Virus record (IMG/VR): IMGVR_UViG_3300034166_000403
Coordinates: 1-25,344 of that record
DNA: 25,344 nt
Direction: 5' to 3' (one strand)
Source: a virus
A model generated the notes under the pieces. That model had not been told where the DNA came from and ran no database searches. It saw nothing but the letters and a program-made list of their open reading frames with translations. Within the stretch, counting starts at the first letter, position 1. The number at the start of each line of letters is the position of its first letter. Below are positions 1-7,540 of the stretch, in pieces. The position numbers were made by a program, and so were the translations under genes.

Positions 1-210
1 ATGGATGACAACGCCATCAGCGTGACGTGGTGGGCCGGCTACGGGGCCGCTGGCTCAAGCGTGCCTGCCGCCATTCGCCACGCCTGCCTGATGCTGGTTG
101 GCCACTGGTACGAAAGCCGCAGCACGGTGCTCGTGGGCAGCATCAGCAAGCCGCTTGAGTTTGCTGTGGAATCGCTTCTCTCGTCACAGAAATGGGGCAG
201 CTACCAATGA
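1..210 (+). CDS. Phage head-tail connector protein, C-terminal part (gp6/phiE125 gp8-like)
   Basis: The reading frame is open at the left edge, so the ATG at base 1 is probably internal and only the last 69 residues are seen. The visible part has a helix with P-A-A-I-R-H-A followed by L-V-G-H-W-Y-E-S-R and ends with a helix carrying A-V-E-S-L-L. This order (a helix, then HWYE-x-R, then a loop, then AV-x-x-L-L) is typical of HK97 gp6/phiE125 gp8 head-tail connectors, which form a ring beneath the portal. The following gene starts inside its stop codon (ATGA) and a head closure gene comes next but one, which fits the standard morphogenesis order. The family assignment rests on a short C-terminal piece, so it is likely but not certain. 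Confidence 0.7.
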   Translation: MDDNAISVTWWAGYGAAGSSVPAAIRHACLMLVGHWYESRSTVLVGSISKPLEFAVESLLSSQKWGSYQ

Positions 211-608
211 GCATTGAAGGACGCATCAACGTGGACGTGCTGTTCCACGATAAGGACGGCACGGCATCGCTCAAGGTAACGAGCTTGCAGGACTCTCGGG
301 CCTACACCACTGGCAAGGTGGCTATCGTGAGCGGCACGGTTGGCACTAGTGCCGTGACTATCCAAGTCGCGCCGACAGCCTACAGGGACGCGAGCGGCGC
401 TTTAGTTTCGTTCTTTGAGATTGAGCGCTACGTGATTAAGTCCGGGCCTGCTGCCTTGGTTGTGAATAACCCGACTGTGACCGTGGACGCAAACTCGTTA
501 AGCATTGTTTCAAGCTCCTATGGTGATTTTGGTGACGCCGGGCAACTACCGACAGTGCGCGCAAACGCAGGCACATCCTCGTACACCATTGCGATGTACG
601 GCACATGA
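207..608 (+). CDS. Small structural protein of the head-tail region, unknown family
   Basis: I do not recognise this 133-residue protein. It starts at the ATG that overlaps the previous stop (ATGA); an in-frame ATG at 192 would add five residues inside the connector gene and is less likely. The sequence is rich in Thr, Ser and Val with alternating hydrophobic residues, has no membrane segment or signal peptide, and looks like an all-beta protein. It sits between the connector and the head closure gene and overlaps both by four bases, so it is almost certainly translated with them. A virion or assembly role, for example a head decoration or neck component, is inferred from position only. Confidence 0.75.
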   Translation: MSIEGRINVDVLFHDKDGTASLKVTSLQDSRAYTTGKVAIVSGTVGTSAVTIQVAPTAYRDASGALVSFFEIERYVIKSGPAALVVNNPTVTVDANSLSIVSSSYGDFGDAGQLPTVRANAGTSSYTIAMYGT

Positions 609-925
609 TTGACGCCGGCAAACTCCGCGAGCGAGTGACGTGGCAGCAGGCCACTGAGACTAGAAACAGCCTCGGCGAAACAATCGTTTCATGGGCTACG
701 TTCTCAACTGTGTGGGCCAGCGTTGAAGGCGTAACGGCCCGCGAGGCTTTGGCTGCCGGCCAGATGGACGTGACCATCACGCACAAGGTGCGAATGCGTC
801 ACTTAACTGGCCTGACGCAGCAGATGCGTGGCCTGTGGCGCGGGCGAGTGCTGGAGATTGTGAGCCTGCTCGAGCACGGCAACCGCAGCGAGCACGAAGC
901 CATCTGCCAGGAGGTGGTGGCGTGA
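605..925 (+). CDS. Phage head closure protein (head-tail joining, SPP1 gp16-like family)
   Basis: This 106-residue protein matches the head-tail joining family in length and pattern. It opens with I-D-A-G-K-L-R-E-R-V-T, followed by a Gly-rich turn and W-A-T-F-S-T-V-W-A-S-V-E, the usual W-x-x-V-W-A-x-[IV] strand. A region around R-M-R-H-L-T-G-L then precedes a strand ending in L-E-I-V-S. Such proteins close the portal-connector channel after DNA packaging and give the tail its docking surface. The start overlaps the preceding stop (ATGA) and its own stop overlaps the next GTG start, so it sits in a tightly coupled neck-gene run. Confidence 0.85.
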   Translation: MIDAGKLRERVTWQQATETRNSLGETIVSWATFSTVWASVEGVTAREALAAGQMDVTITHKVRMRHLTGLTQQMRGLWRGRVLEIVSLLEHGNRSEHEAICQEVVA

Positions 926-1692
926 GCAACATATTTGCCGAAGGCCCGTCGCTGATTCAGCTGTCGCTCGGCAAGAGCAAGACAGCCAAAGGACTGTATG
1001 GCCTCAAGACTCTTGATGATATTGTCCGTGAGCTCAAAAAGCTGCCGAAGGAAATCAGCCTTAAGTACCAGAGCCAAGCGTTGCGAAAGGCAGCAAAGCC
1101 TGGGCAGGACGCTCTGCGGAATGAGGTTTCGGCGATTGGCCAAGTCACCGGAAACCTACTCGCCAGCGTCACCAGAGTAGACCGCAAGTACACGAACAAC
1201 AAAGCCAACATCCCGGTGAGCGTAGTGGTTGTCGGGTTTCGACGCCCAACCAACACGGCGAGCCAAAAAGGCGCAGTGCCTGCTTTCACTGGCGGATCTG
1301 TGCTCAAGGGGCCAAATCGTGCGTACCACTCGCACCTAGTCGAGTTCGGCACCAGGCCGCGATCTCCAGGCAAGAGCAGGCAGGTGGCCAAGAAGAAAGT
1401 GATTCTCGGTGGCCGCATTCGCACCATAGCCGTCAGGGCAAAGCAGCAATCCGCAGGCGGCTTACTCTCGTCTTTTCGCTCTCGCGGGCCATTTACTGGC
1501 CGAGGGCTGTACCCAGTGGACTTCATTGCTCGCGGGTCCGTTGCGGGATCTCCTGCGCGTCATCCGCTGCAGAAGGCTTTCAATAAGTCAAAGAGCCAGA
1601 TGCAGACAACTCTCGACGTGGAAATGCGGAAGGCGCTGACTCGTGCCGCCACGGAATATCAGCGGAAGTTCGGCGGCACAGGAGGACTCTGA
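922..1692 (+). CDS. HK97 gp10-like neck/tail completion protein
   Basis: The 256-residue product is assigned to the HK97 gp10-type neck family. It has an N-terminal G-L-K-T-L-D-D-I-V-R-E-L-K-K-L-P-K segment, a basic helix with A-L-R-K-A-A-K-P-G-Q, and a V-T-G-N-L segment, all characteristic of that family. A long basic, Gly-rich middle and the L-V-E-F-G-T motif follow (the family shows H-x-x-x-x-E-F-G-T), then a C-terminal F-N-K-S-K region. These proteins bridge head closure protein and tail terminator. I chose the GTG at 922 because it overlaps the previous stop (GTGA) and lies just after AGGAGG. An upstream in-frame ATG at 835 would lie deep inside the head closure gene. It is somewhat longer than usual because of the basic insert. 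Confidence 0.85.
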   Translation: MSNIFAEGPSLIQLSLGKSKTAKGLYGLKTLDDIVRELKKLPKEISLKYQSQALRKAAKPGQDALRNEVSAIGQVTGNLLASVTRVDRKYTNNKANIPVSVVVVGFRRPTNTASQKGAVPAFTGGSVLKGPNRAYHSHLVEFGTRPRSPGKSRQVAKKKVILGGRIRTIAVRAKQQSAGGLLSSFRSRGPFTGRGLYPVDFIARGSVAGSPARHPLQKAFNKSKSQMQTTLDVEMRKALTRAATEYQRKFGGTGGL

Positions 1693-2102
1693 TGCTGAAG
1701 TCGCCAGAAGCCGCCCTCAAGCGTGTGCTTGATGCCAGCCCAGAAGTCGCCCTGCTCATCGGCACTGGGACATACCCGACGCTGGCCCCGGTGTCCGCTT
1801 CGCTGCCATTCGTGACGTGGAGGCGTACGGCGATCAGACGCACGCAGACGCTCCAAAGTCCTGCCGGGATACCGCAGGTCACGGTGGAGTACAGCATTTA
1901 CGCAGCCACCTACGAACAGGCCCGCCAGGTCGCAGACGCCATGCGTTCGGTTCTGGATGGATACGGGGGCGAAGTCCTAGGCTGCACTGTGTCGCAGGTG
2001 TCGCTTGAAAACGAAACCGACGACTTGGTAACGCTGGCCGGTTCCGACTTACCGCCGGCGTATCAAATCACCCAGCAATACGACGTTTGGTGGCAGGAGT
2101 AA
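1692..2102 (+). CDS. Tail terminator / tail completion protein (DUF3168-like)
   Basis: This 136-residue protein begins with S-P-E-A-A-L-K-R-V-L-D-A-S-P-E-V-A, as DUF3168 proteins do, and continues with a T-Y-P segment, a strand P-F-V-T-W and the motif V-E-Y-S-I-Y-A-A-T-Y-E-Q-A. The family typically has an aromatic strand followed by Y-x-x-A. A helix A-M-R-S-V-L-D-G and a closing strand I-T-Q-Q-Y-D-V-W-W follow. The family caps the growing tail tube and joins it to the head. The order gp10-like protein, DUF3168 protein, tail tube protein is the classical one. The start overlaps the preceding TGA by one base. Confidence 0.85.
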   Translation: MLKSPEAALKRVLDASPEVALLIGTGTYPTLAPVSASLPFVTWRRTAIRRTQTLQSPAGIPQVTVEYSIYAATYEQARQVADAMRSVLDGYGGEVLGCTVSQVSLENETDDLVTLAGSDLPPAYQITQQYDVWWQE

Positions 2103-2105
2103 CAA

Positions 2106-2489
2106 ATGCCCGCAACGCCTCATGACAGTTCCGGCACGACGTTCACTTTCGCAAGCGTGAACTACACGGTCACGAACATCACCTATACGATTGCCGACAA
2201 CAACGCCACCGATTCCATTGACGTTTCCCACCTGGGTCAAACGACTGGCGCGACTGTCGCCACGCTCTCGCGCCCCCTCAAGGGCTCTGCTGGAGACACT
2301 GGCAAAGAAGTCACCATTGACTACCTTGCGAATGCAGGCGCATCACCGATCGCACAGGGCATCACCGGAACGCTCACGATTGCTGGCGGCATCACGCTCA
2401 CTGGCGTTGCCGCCACGTGCAAGTCCTCAACCGTGACTCTGGCGACCAACGACGCCATCAAGGGCTCGGCATCGTTCCAGGTTGCTTGA
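2106..2489 (+). CDS. Tail tube-like structural protein 1
   Basis: The 127-residue Thr/Ala/Gly-rich protein is predicted to be all-beta and follows the tail terminator, where the major tail protein gene is expected. It contains V-T-N-I-T-Y-T and D-S-I-D-V-S-H-L-G, the latter like the strand and loop near the start of many tail tube proteins. A TGTLTI strand and K-G-S-A-S-F-Q-V at the end resemble the closing strand of phage tube proteins. An AGGAG site lies six bases before the ATG. It is small for a major tail protein. It and the next gene are the two candidates, and I cannot say from sequence alone which one forms the tube. Confidence 0.65.
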   Translation: MPATPHDSSGTTFTFASVNYTVTNITYTIADNNATDSIDVSHLGQTTGATVATLSRPLKGSAGDTGKEVTIDYLANAGASPIAQGITGTLTIAGGITLTGVAATCKSSTVTLATNDAIKGSASFQVA

Positions 2490-2507
2490 TCGCCAGCGGA
2501 GGAAGCC

Positions 2508-2828
2508 GTGGCGACTCACTCAACCGGCCTGTCTGTAACGTGGGGCGGCGTCGCGTTCACTGAGGTCACAGGCCTGCAGGTGTCTTACGCAGGCGGCTCC
2601 TCTAAGGGCCGCAGCGTTGTGTGGACTGACGATGCCGGCAGCGTTTCCGTGGAGTGCCTCGGGACCGCAAACATCAGCACGGGCGAATGGGGCTTGAGGA
2701 AGTCGCTCGTAGTTTTCGGCGCGGGCGTTTCCTTGACATCGAATGCAGTCTATGAGGGATGGACTGCCCAGCCGGAACTCAACGGAGTGACCCGGTATTC
2801 GGTGACGTTCAAACTACTAGACGGGTGA
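2508..2828 (+). CDS. Tail tube-like structural protein 2
   Basis: This 106-residue protein is also all-beta in appearance and Gly/Ser/Thr/Val-rich. It has a motif F-T-E-V-T-G-L-Q-V-S-Y, matching the common tail-tube opening of a strand, E-[IV]-x-[GS]-[LI], and a strand. It ends with a strand V-T-R-Y-S-V-T-F-K-L-L, typical of the last strand of tube proteins. The start is a GTG with GGAGG about five bases upstream. Two consecutive small tube-like genes are unusual: one may be the tube and the other a decoration or a second tube-fold ring. The frameshifting chaperone pair directly follows, as expected after a major tail protein. Confidence 0.65.
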   Translation: MATHSTGLSVTWGGVAFTEVTGLQVSYAGGSSKGRSVVWTDDAGSVSVECLGTANISTGEWGLRKSLVVFGAGVSLTSNAVYEGWTAQPELNGVTRYSVTFKLLDG

Positions 2829-2831
2829 GCA

Positions 2832-3185
2832 ATGCCACTGACTCGAGATCAGATCGACAACGCCCCAGACGCAAAGATCATCACCGTTGAAGCACCAGAA
2901 CTTGGTGGAGACGGGAAGATATGCATTCGCCTTATGTCTGTCGGCGATCGTGACTCCTACGAGATCAAGGCACTTGAGTCTTCCAATGGTGCCATCGTTG
3001 ACTTCCGGTCTGAGTTGCTCTGCCGCACGCTCTGCGACGAGAAGGGCGGCCTACTCTACCCAGGCGAGGAAGGCAAGGAAGCCATCAAGCGTCGCAGCAG
3101 CGACGTGATGCACCGCCTGTGGCATGCGGCCCTGAAGCACAACGCACTGACCGAGGAGGAAATAAAGAAGCTAGCGGGGGAATAA
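2832..3185 (+). CDS. Tail assembly chaperone, short form (lambda gpG analogue)
   Basis: The 117-residue acidic protein lies between the tail-tube genes and the tape measure gene, the conserved place for the gpG/gpGT pair. It contains the segment I-C-I-R-L-M-S-V-G-D-R-D-S-Y-E, followed by a helix with R-S-E-L-L-C-R-T-L and a C-terminal helix ending E-E-E-I-K-K-L-A-G-E before TAA at 3183-3185. R-L-M-S-V-G-D-R-D and L-L-C-R-T-L-C-D-E-K-G are typical of chaperones of this class. It should coat the tape measure protein during tail assembly. A probable -1 frameshift just before its stop fuses it to the downstream frame. Confidence 0.8.
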   Translation: MPLTRDQIDNAPDAKIITVEAPELGGDGKICIRLMSVGDRDSYEIKALESSNGAIVDFRSELLCRTLCDEKGGLLYPGEEGKEAIKRRSSDVMHRLWHAALKHNALTEEEIKKLAGE

Positions 3186-3484
3186 ACGCCCGCCCTACGC
3201 TGCAGTTCAAGCTGCGTCTGGCGGGTCACCTCAAGAAAACGCTACGCGAAATCGACGCGATGGACTCGCGCGAGTTCTCGCAGTGGATCGCTTGGGCCAG
3301 GTGGTTCCAGCCGCTGGACGATACGTGGGGGCAGACAGCCATGCTCGTGACTTCGGTGCTTGCCCCCTACTCCAAGCAGACTCCGGACCCAGAGAAGTTC
3401 ATTCCGATTGAAGACAGGGCCCCAAAGCATCCAACTCAGATAGCCGAGACGCTACGCCGCATGGCGTCAGATCTCGGAAAGTGA
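3119..3484 (+). CDS. Tail assembly chaperone, frameshift extension (gpT analogue)
   Basis: This frame lies -1 relative to 2832-3185 and overlaps its 3' end. The part after the slip site (about 100 residues) contains L-K-K-T-L-R-E-I-D-A-M-D-S-R-E-F-S-Q-W and W-A-R-W-F-Q-P-L-D-D, then an A-M-L-V-T-S-V-L-A helix, then P-E-K-F-I-P. This is the layout of minor tail protein T (S-x-E-[FL]-x-x-W, helix, F-x-P). The natural product is most likely a fusion from 2832 to 3484. The 3119 GTG has no good ribosome site and is only the first possible start in the frame, so independent translation is unlikely. The tape measure gene starts four bases after its stop. Confidence 0.75.
   Translation: MACGPEAQRTDRGGNKEASGGINARPTLQFKLRLAGHLKKTLREIDAMDSREFSQWIAWARWFQPLDDTWGQTAMLVTSVLAPYSKQTPDPEKFIPIEDRAPKHPTQIAETLRRMASDLGK
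3176..3226 (+). other. Programmed -1 ribosomal frameshift signal with downstream hairpin
   Basis: Zero-frame codons GCG GGG GAA are followed by the stop TAA. The run G-GGG-GAA (3176-3182) lets the P-site tRNA re-pair perfectly on GGG and the A-site tRNA move from GAA to GGA. A spacer of five bases (3183-3187, containing the stop) precedes a hairpin. Its outer stem is GCCCGCC (3188-3194) with GGCGGGT (3220-3226). Inner stems ACG/CGT (3197-3199, 3215-3217) and CAG/CTG (3203-3205, 3212-3214) surround the loop TTCAAG. Slip site, spacer and structure fit the known geometry of G/GT frameshifts. The heptamer is not a perfect X-XXY-YYZ site, so efficiency may be low. Confidence 0.65.
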
Positions 3485-3487
3485 CCT

Positions 3488-5764
3488 ATGGCAACCATCT
3501 CTCTAGGATTCAACCTCTCGGCATCTGCGGTGCAGATGGCCAGCGGCATCAATGCCGGCGTGGTGGAACTCGAGAAGTTGGGCCTGGCCGCCAAGAAGAC
3601 ACAGCGTGACGTTTCAACGCTTAAAACGATTGAGATCGGCCGAGCTTTTATTGGCGGCATCCAAGCGATTACGTCATCCATCAGCCAAGCCAACACGCTG
3701 CTGTCAGGCTTTGTCACGGAGTCCGTGTCTATTGGCGAAGAGGCGTCAAAGGCAAACGTCGTATTCGGTGAGTCAGCAAAGGCTGTGGCAGAGTTTGCCA
3801 ACAGTGCGTCTGGCATCGGCCTCTCGTCTCGGGCGGCGCTGCAGGCGACGGCATCATTCGGAAACCTGTTTACCGCAATCGGACTAAGCCAGCGGCAAGC
3901 AGCAGACTTCTCCGTTGATCTCGTCAAGCTTGCAGCAGACTTGGCGTCGTTCAACAACACCACGATTGAAGACGCCACGCTTGCTATCGGGGCTGCACTT
4001 CGTGGCGAAGCCGAGCCGATTCGCCGGTACGGCGTTCTTCTTAATGACGCCCAACTCAAGCAGGTGGCCTACGCCAGCAGTCTTGCGCAGGTGGGTGAGG
4101 ATCTAACTCCGGCCGTTAAGGCGCAGGCCGCGTACTTTGCGATTCTTAAGCAAACGGGCACAGCACAGGGCGACTTCGCACGCACATCAGACGGCCTTGC
4201 GAATCAGCAGCGCATCCTTGCGGCTGAGTGGGATAACGTCCGCGCCACGATAGGCGAGGGGCTGCAGCCTGCGTACAAAGCTTTTGTGTCTGGGCTTCGT
4301 GAATCGCTGCCTGCCATACAGGCCGCCGGACAGCAGCTTTCTACATTTATTGGGCAGATTGATTTCACTGCCCTTATTCGCTCTGTCGTGTCTAGCGTGC
4401 AATCGCTCGCTGGGTCTTTTGCGACCGTTGTCTCGTCTGCGGCTCCGCTGGCCGGAAACATCCTGCCGCTGATTGGCGGGTACTTGGCATTCATCAACCG
4501 GCAGGTTGTTGCGTCAGCCGTCTCAAACCTCAGCGGCACATTCATTGCAGCCGCTGCTTCAGCGTATAGGTTTGCTGGGGCTGCTGGCGTTGCTGCGGTT
4601 GGCGTGCGCACGCTTGCGGCATCTATTCGCGGGTTGTTGGCGTCAACCGGCATCGGAATCCTTGTAACGGTCTTGGGCTTGCTGGCAGGGCAGGTGGTTG
4701 AGTGGTCGCTGGCCACCAACACAGCCGGCCAGGAAGTTGCTACAGCCATCGACAGCCCAACGAAAGCAGCTGCCGGCTACCGTGCTGCTATCGCTGCGGC
4801 GACAAAGGAAACGCAGGACTTTGGCAAGAAGGCCAAGGACGCGCTCAAGGTGCCGACGTTCACGGCGCAGGATCTTGCCCAGGAAGCCATCGACGAAGCG
4901 AGCGCCGCTGTGAAAGCTCTGGCCAAGGAGCTTGGCGGACTGAATCGCGTGCCAGCCGCAGTGCTCGAGCGGTTCCGTGAAATCAAGGGCTTTGCCGAGG
5001 GCATCACGACAGACTCGCTCGCATTTGGTGACGCAATACAGTTGGCCAGCCGTGACGCGCAGGCGCTGACAACAGAAGTCCGCAACATCACTGACGCCAG
5101 GAAAGCTGACGCCGAAGCTGCAAAGGCTGCCGCAGACGCCGCAAGAAAGGCAGCAGAAGAGGCACGGCAGCGCACCGCAGAACTGGCCAACGCCGGGCTG
5201 AGCGACGCAGAGAAGAGTAGGCTGCAACTCAATAAGGATCTGCTGGCAATCGTCACTGAGCAGCGTGCTGCTGAAGAGGCGCTGGCTGCCGCCAAGCGTG
5301 CCGGCGATTCCAAGTCGCTTGCAGACGCTAGGCAGCGTCTCGCGTTATCGCAGGCGGCTGCGAAAGAGGCGAAGGCGCAGGACCGCGAGCGCCAGCTGCA
5401 GGCGCTCGGCGTAGACGAGAAGCTCTTGAAGCCAGCGACCACTTTGGCAGACCAGTTCAAGTCCGTACGCCAGGCATTCGACAAGAAGCTGATTGACGGT
5501 GGCGAGGCCCAGACCGCTCTCAGGAATCTTGCCAAGGAAGGCATCGACATCCGTAAGGAAATCTCACGAGAGCTTTCGCGTCCAGCTGCCTCGGCGCTCA
5601 ACGTCAATGACATCCGCACCAGCGAAGGCATTTCTGCCGTGTTCGCCCTTGGCCGCGAAGATCCAGCGATTGCCCAGCGGCGAGATCAGCTGAAGAAACT
5701 TGAGGAGATCAAGCAGGGCCTGATTGCTATCGGTGCGGCACCTGTCGGAATCTTGGGTGGCTAA
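3488..5764 (+). CDS. Tape measure protein
   Basis: At 758 residues this is the longest gene in the window. It sets tail length and is threaded inside the tail tube. The N-terminal half shows the usual tape measure pattern: helices with A-S-K-A-N-V-V-F-G-E-S, a Ser/Gly stretch, then L-A-A-D-L-A-S-F-N-N and R-G-E-A-E-P-I-R-R-Y-G, which are strongly conserved in tape measures. A hydrophobic segment lies near residues 383-405. A coiled coil rich in A, K, E and R runs near 537-570 and continues into charged helices to about 650. With the usual 1.5 angstroms per residue the tail would be roughly 110 nm. It follows the chaperone pair by four bases and overlaps the next gene by one base (TAATG). Confidence 0.9.
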   Translation: MATISLGFNLSASAVQMASGINAGVVELEKLGLAAKKTQRDVSTLKTIEIGRAFIGGIQAITSSISQANTLLSGFVTESVSIGEEASKANVVFGESAKAVAEFANSASGIGLSSRAALQATASFGNLFTAIGLSQRQAADFSVDLVKLAADLASFNNTTIEDATLAIGAALRGEAEPIRRYGVLLNDAQLKQVAYASSLAQVGEDLTPAVKAQAAYFAILKQTGTAQGDFARTSDGLANQQRILAAEWDNVRATIGEGLQPAYKAFVSGLRESLPAIQAAGQQLSTFIGQIDFTALIRSVVSSVQSLAGSFATVVSSAAPLAGNILPLIGGYLAFINRQVVASAVSNLSGTFIAAAASAYRFAGAAGVAAVGVRTLAASIRGLLASTGIGILVTVLGLLAGQVVEWSLATNTAGQEVATAIDSPTKAAAGYRAAIAAATKETQDFGKKAKDALKVPTFTAQDLAQEAIDEASAAVKALAKELGGLNRVPAAVLERFREIKGFAEGITTDSLAFGDAIQLASRDAQALTTEVRNITDARKADAEAAKAAADAARKAAEEARQRTAELANAGLSDAEKSRLQLNKDLLAIVTEQRAAEEALAAAKRAGDSKSLADARQRLALSQAAAKEAKAQDRERQLQALGVDEKLLKPATTLADQFKSVRQAFDKKLIDGGEAQTALRNLAKEGIDIRKEISRELSRPAASALNVNDIRTSEGISAVFALGREDPAIAQRRDQLKKLEEIKQGLIAIGAAPVGILGG

Positions 5765-6639
5765 TGGCCGTTATTTCATACCGCGAGGTTATCCCGCGAA
5801 CTTTCTCTCACCGTTTTGGGGAAAGCCCAACAGCGGAGCGAAAGTATGTTTGCACGCTTGATGGCCCAACTGCGACGCAAGAAATACTTGATACAGTTGG
5901 AATCTTTCACGGATCGCAGCACCCAGAATATCTATACCTGCTGTGCCTAAGCGGGGCCGTCACAGAAACGGATAGGCACCACGCCGAAATCTCGTACTCG
6001 TACGGCGTCGTGAATCAAGACGTTGCCTCATGGGATCCAAGCCCGCTGGCACGTTCTGACGTTTGGTCGTTCTCTACTGGCGGCTCTCAGGTTCCCGCGC
6101 TCATCTACTACGACGGCGCAACTAAAAAGCCGCTGGTCAATGCTGCTGGAGATTACTTTGAGGGGCTAACTGTCAACGAGGCTGAAGTTCGCTGCACCAT
6201 CAGCGGAAACCGAAACCAGTTCCCGATAGCGCTCGCTGCTGCGGTCACTAATACGGTGAACTCTGCAGGCTTTCTTGGCGGTGTGTCGCATACATGGTTC
6301 TGCTCTGGCATCAGCGGCCAGCAAACGGCCGAAGTGGTTAACGGCATCGAGATACGGTACTGGCAGGTGAGCGTGGAGCTCGTCTACCGCCAGAGCGGTC
6401 ACGATCTGCTGCTGCCTCACGTTGGCTGGCATTACGTCACTGGAAGCGGAAGCACTAAGTTTCGCACCTACGTGCGGTCTGACGAAGGCACCGACATCGC
6501 AGCAGCAAGCCCGCAACCTCTGAACTCGGACGGGTCGCAGAAATACACGGGCGGCACGTCTGGGCCTCCAGACATCCTGACTAGGCGTGTGTATCCAGAA
6601 ACAGACTTCTCCTCGTACTTTGGCAATCCGCCTTTCTAG
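5764..6639 (+). CDS. Putative distal tail / tail-tip structural protein
   Basis: I do not recognise a family in this 291-residue protein. It follows the tape measure gene with a one-base overlap, the place of distal tail and baseplate hub genes in siphophages. The sequence has moderate hydrophobicity and no signal peptide, with regions such as Y-L-Y-L-L-C-L-S-G-A-V-T-E-T-D-R and I-E-I-R-Y-W-Q-V-S-V-E-L-V-Y-R that look like beta strands of a structural protein. L-L-L-P-H-V-G-W-H-Y-V-T-G follows, and the C-terminus (P-E-T-D-F-S-S-Y-F-G) is aromatic and loose. A tail-tip role is inferred from position. It does not look like an enzyme. Confidence 0.75.
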   Translation: MAVISYREVIPRTFSHRFGESPTAERKYVCTLDGPTATQEILDTVGIFHGSQHPEYLYLLCLSGAVTETDRHHAEISYSYGVVNQDVASWDPSPLARSDVWSFSTGGSQVPALIYYDGATKKPLVNAAGDYFEGLTVNEAEVRCTISGNRNQFPIALAAAVTNTVNSAGFLGGVSHTWFCSGISGQQTAEVVNGIEIRYWQVSVELVYRQSGHDLLLPHVGWHYVTGSGSTKFRTYVRSDEGTDIAAASPQPLNSDGSQKYTGGTSGPPDILTRRVYPETDFSSYFGNPPF

Positions 6640-6641
6640 AC

Positions 6642-7118
6642 ATGCCTACAGTTCAAGATGTACGGATCACTTCTGCGACCAACGTGAGCGTCATTGTTTC
6701 GCTATGCACGGCGAACACAACCACGCTAAGCATGAGTGCGTACCCGGTTTTCTCAGCTTCAACCACCTACGGCACAAACTCATACAGGGCGAATACTCCG
6801 CTACTTCGGCTGTCTCCATCGACGGCCACAGTTGCCGTTTCAAACCCGAGCGTCTCAACGCAGACTTCTGCAGGATCAGCAACGGCCACGCTTACGTTTG
6901 GAACATCATTTGACGGCTCGACGGTGGAGTGGCAGGCAGGTGGATCTGTGCGTCGGTATCAATACATCATCCACACCTCGGGCCACACTCCTGCAACCGC
7001 ATACTCTCTTGCGGTCACCTCCAGCACGGCTGTGCTGGTGAGTGGTCGGATTGATATAGCAATCGCTGCAACGGCAGTTCAGCCAGGCATAAGCGTGTGC
7101 AGCGTGGTGGTGAGGTAG
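6642..7118 (+). CDS. Ser/Thr-rich beta-structured tail protein, unknown family
   Basis: This 158-residue protein is extremely rich in Ser, Thr, Ala and Val, with alternating patterns (A-T-V-A-V-S-N-P, S-A-T-A-T-L-T-F-G) that suggest a beta-sandwich. It has a single Trp in S-T-V-E-W-Q-A-G-G-S-V-R-R-Y, no signal peptide and no catalytic motif. The start lies two bases after the preceding stop with only a poor ribosome site, suggesting translational coupling. Between the tail-tip candidate and the RCC1-like tip protein it could be a fibre, decoration or carbohydrate-binding module. This is inferred from composition and place only. Confidence 0.7.
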   Translation: MPTVQDVRITSATNVSVIVSLCTANTTTLSMSAYPVFSASTTYGTNSYRANTPLLRLSPSTATVAVSNPSVSTQTSAGSATATLTFGTSFDGSTVEWQAGGSVRRYQYIIHTSGHTPATAYSLAVTSSTAVLVSGRIDIAIAATAVQPGISVCSVVVR

Positions 7119-7120
7119 CC

Positions 7121-7540
7121 ATGGCACAAAAGCCAGACGGAAAATCAATACGCACAGAACGAGTCACTTTCACGAAGCCAGCGGCTGAGCGTATCGCTAA
7201 GGTTGTTCGCACGGTTGAGCAGGGCGACCGTAGCGGGGCTGCATTAACTTTTGGAGCGGTGCCGCCTCAAGCGATGGCCGCATCAAGTGTCAAGTTTGCC
7301 TACCACACGGCTACCACGAACTGGTCAGTTATTGGGTTTACTGGAGCAACTACCACAAACAATACCAAAGTCATTCAGTTCGCTTTTCCAACGACAACGC
7401 CTTTTGCAACGGCACTCTGTGTCAATCATCTTTCTCCGATTCCCCTAATGACAACTGTTGCAACGGCGGCCATATCTTTGCAGCGAGTGCTCGTCCTAAA
7501 AGAAAACGGTATGTGGCGGCTTATCGGTGCTCAGTCATGA
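7121..7540 (+). CDS. Hypothetical tail-region protein
   Basis: This is a 139-residue protein of unknown family. The N-terminus is basic (R-T-E-R-V-T-F-T-K-P-A-A-E-R-I-A-K-V-V-R-T-V-E) and likely helical. The rest is Thr/Ala-rich with possible strands, including K-V-I-Q-F-A-F-P-T-T and R-V-L-V-L-K-E-N-G-M-W-R-L-I-G at the end. The ATG at 7121 has GAGG seven bases upstream and falls two bases after the previous stop; a GTG at 7097 would extend it into the previous gene and is less likely. Its stop overlaps the next start (ATGA). Basic N-terminal helices on short tail-region proteins sometimes anchor fibres, but no function can be assigned. Confidence 0.7.
   Translation: MAQKPDGKSIRTERVTFTKPAAERIAKVVRTVEQGDRSGAALTFGAVPPQAMAASSVKFAYHTATTNWSVIGFTGATTTNNTKVIQFAFPTTTPFATALCVNHLSPIPLMTTVATAAISLQRVLVLKENGMWRLIGAQS

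Noticed and set aside
957-1526. Minus-strand frame of 189 codons opposite the neck protein
   Set aside because: It lies entirely within a recognised gene, with Pro/Arg/Thr-rich random composition.
4777-5631. Long minus-strand open frame (284 codons) inside the tape measure gene
   Set aside because: It is the complement of an alanine-rich coiled-coil coding region, is Ser/Ala/Arg-rich and has no ribosome site or family pattern.
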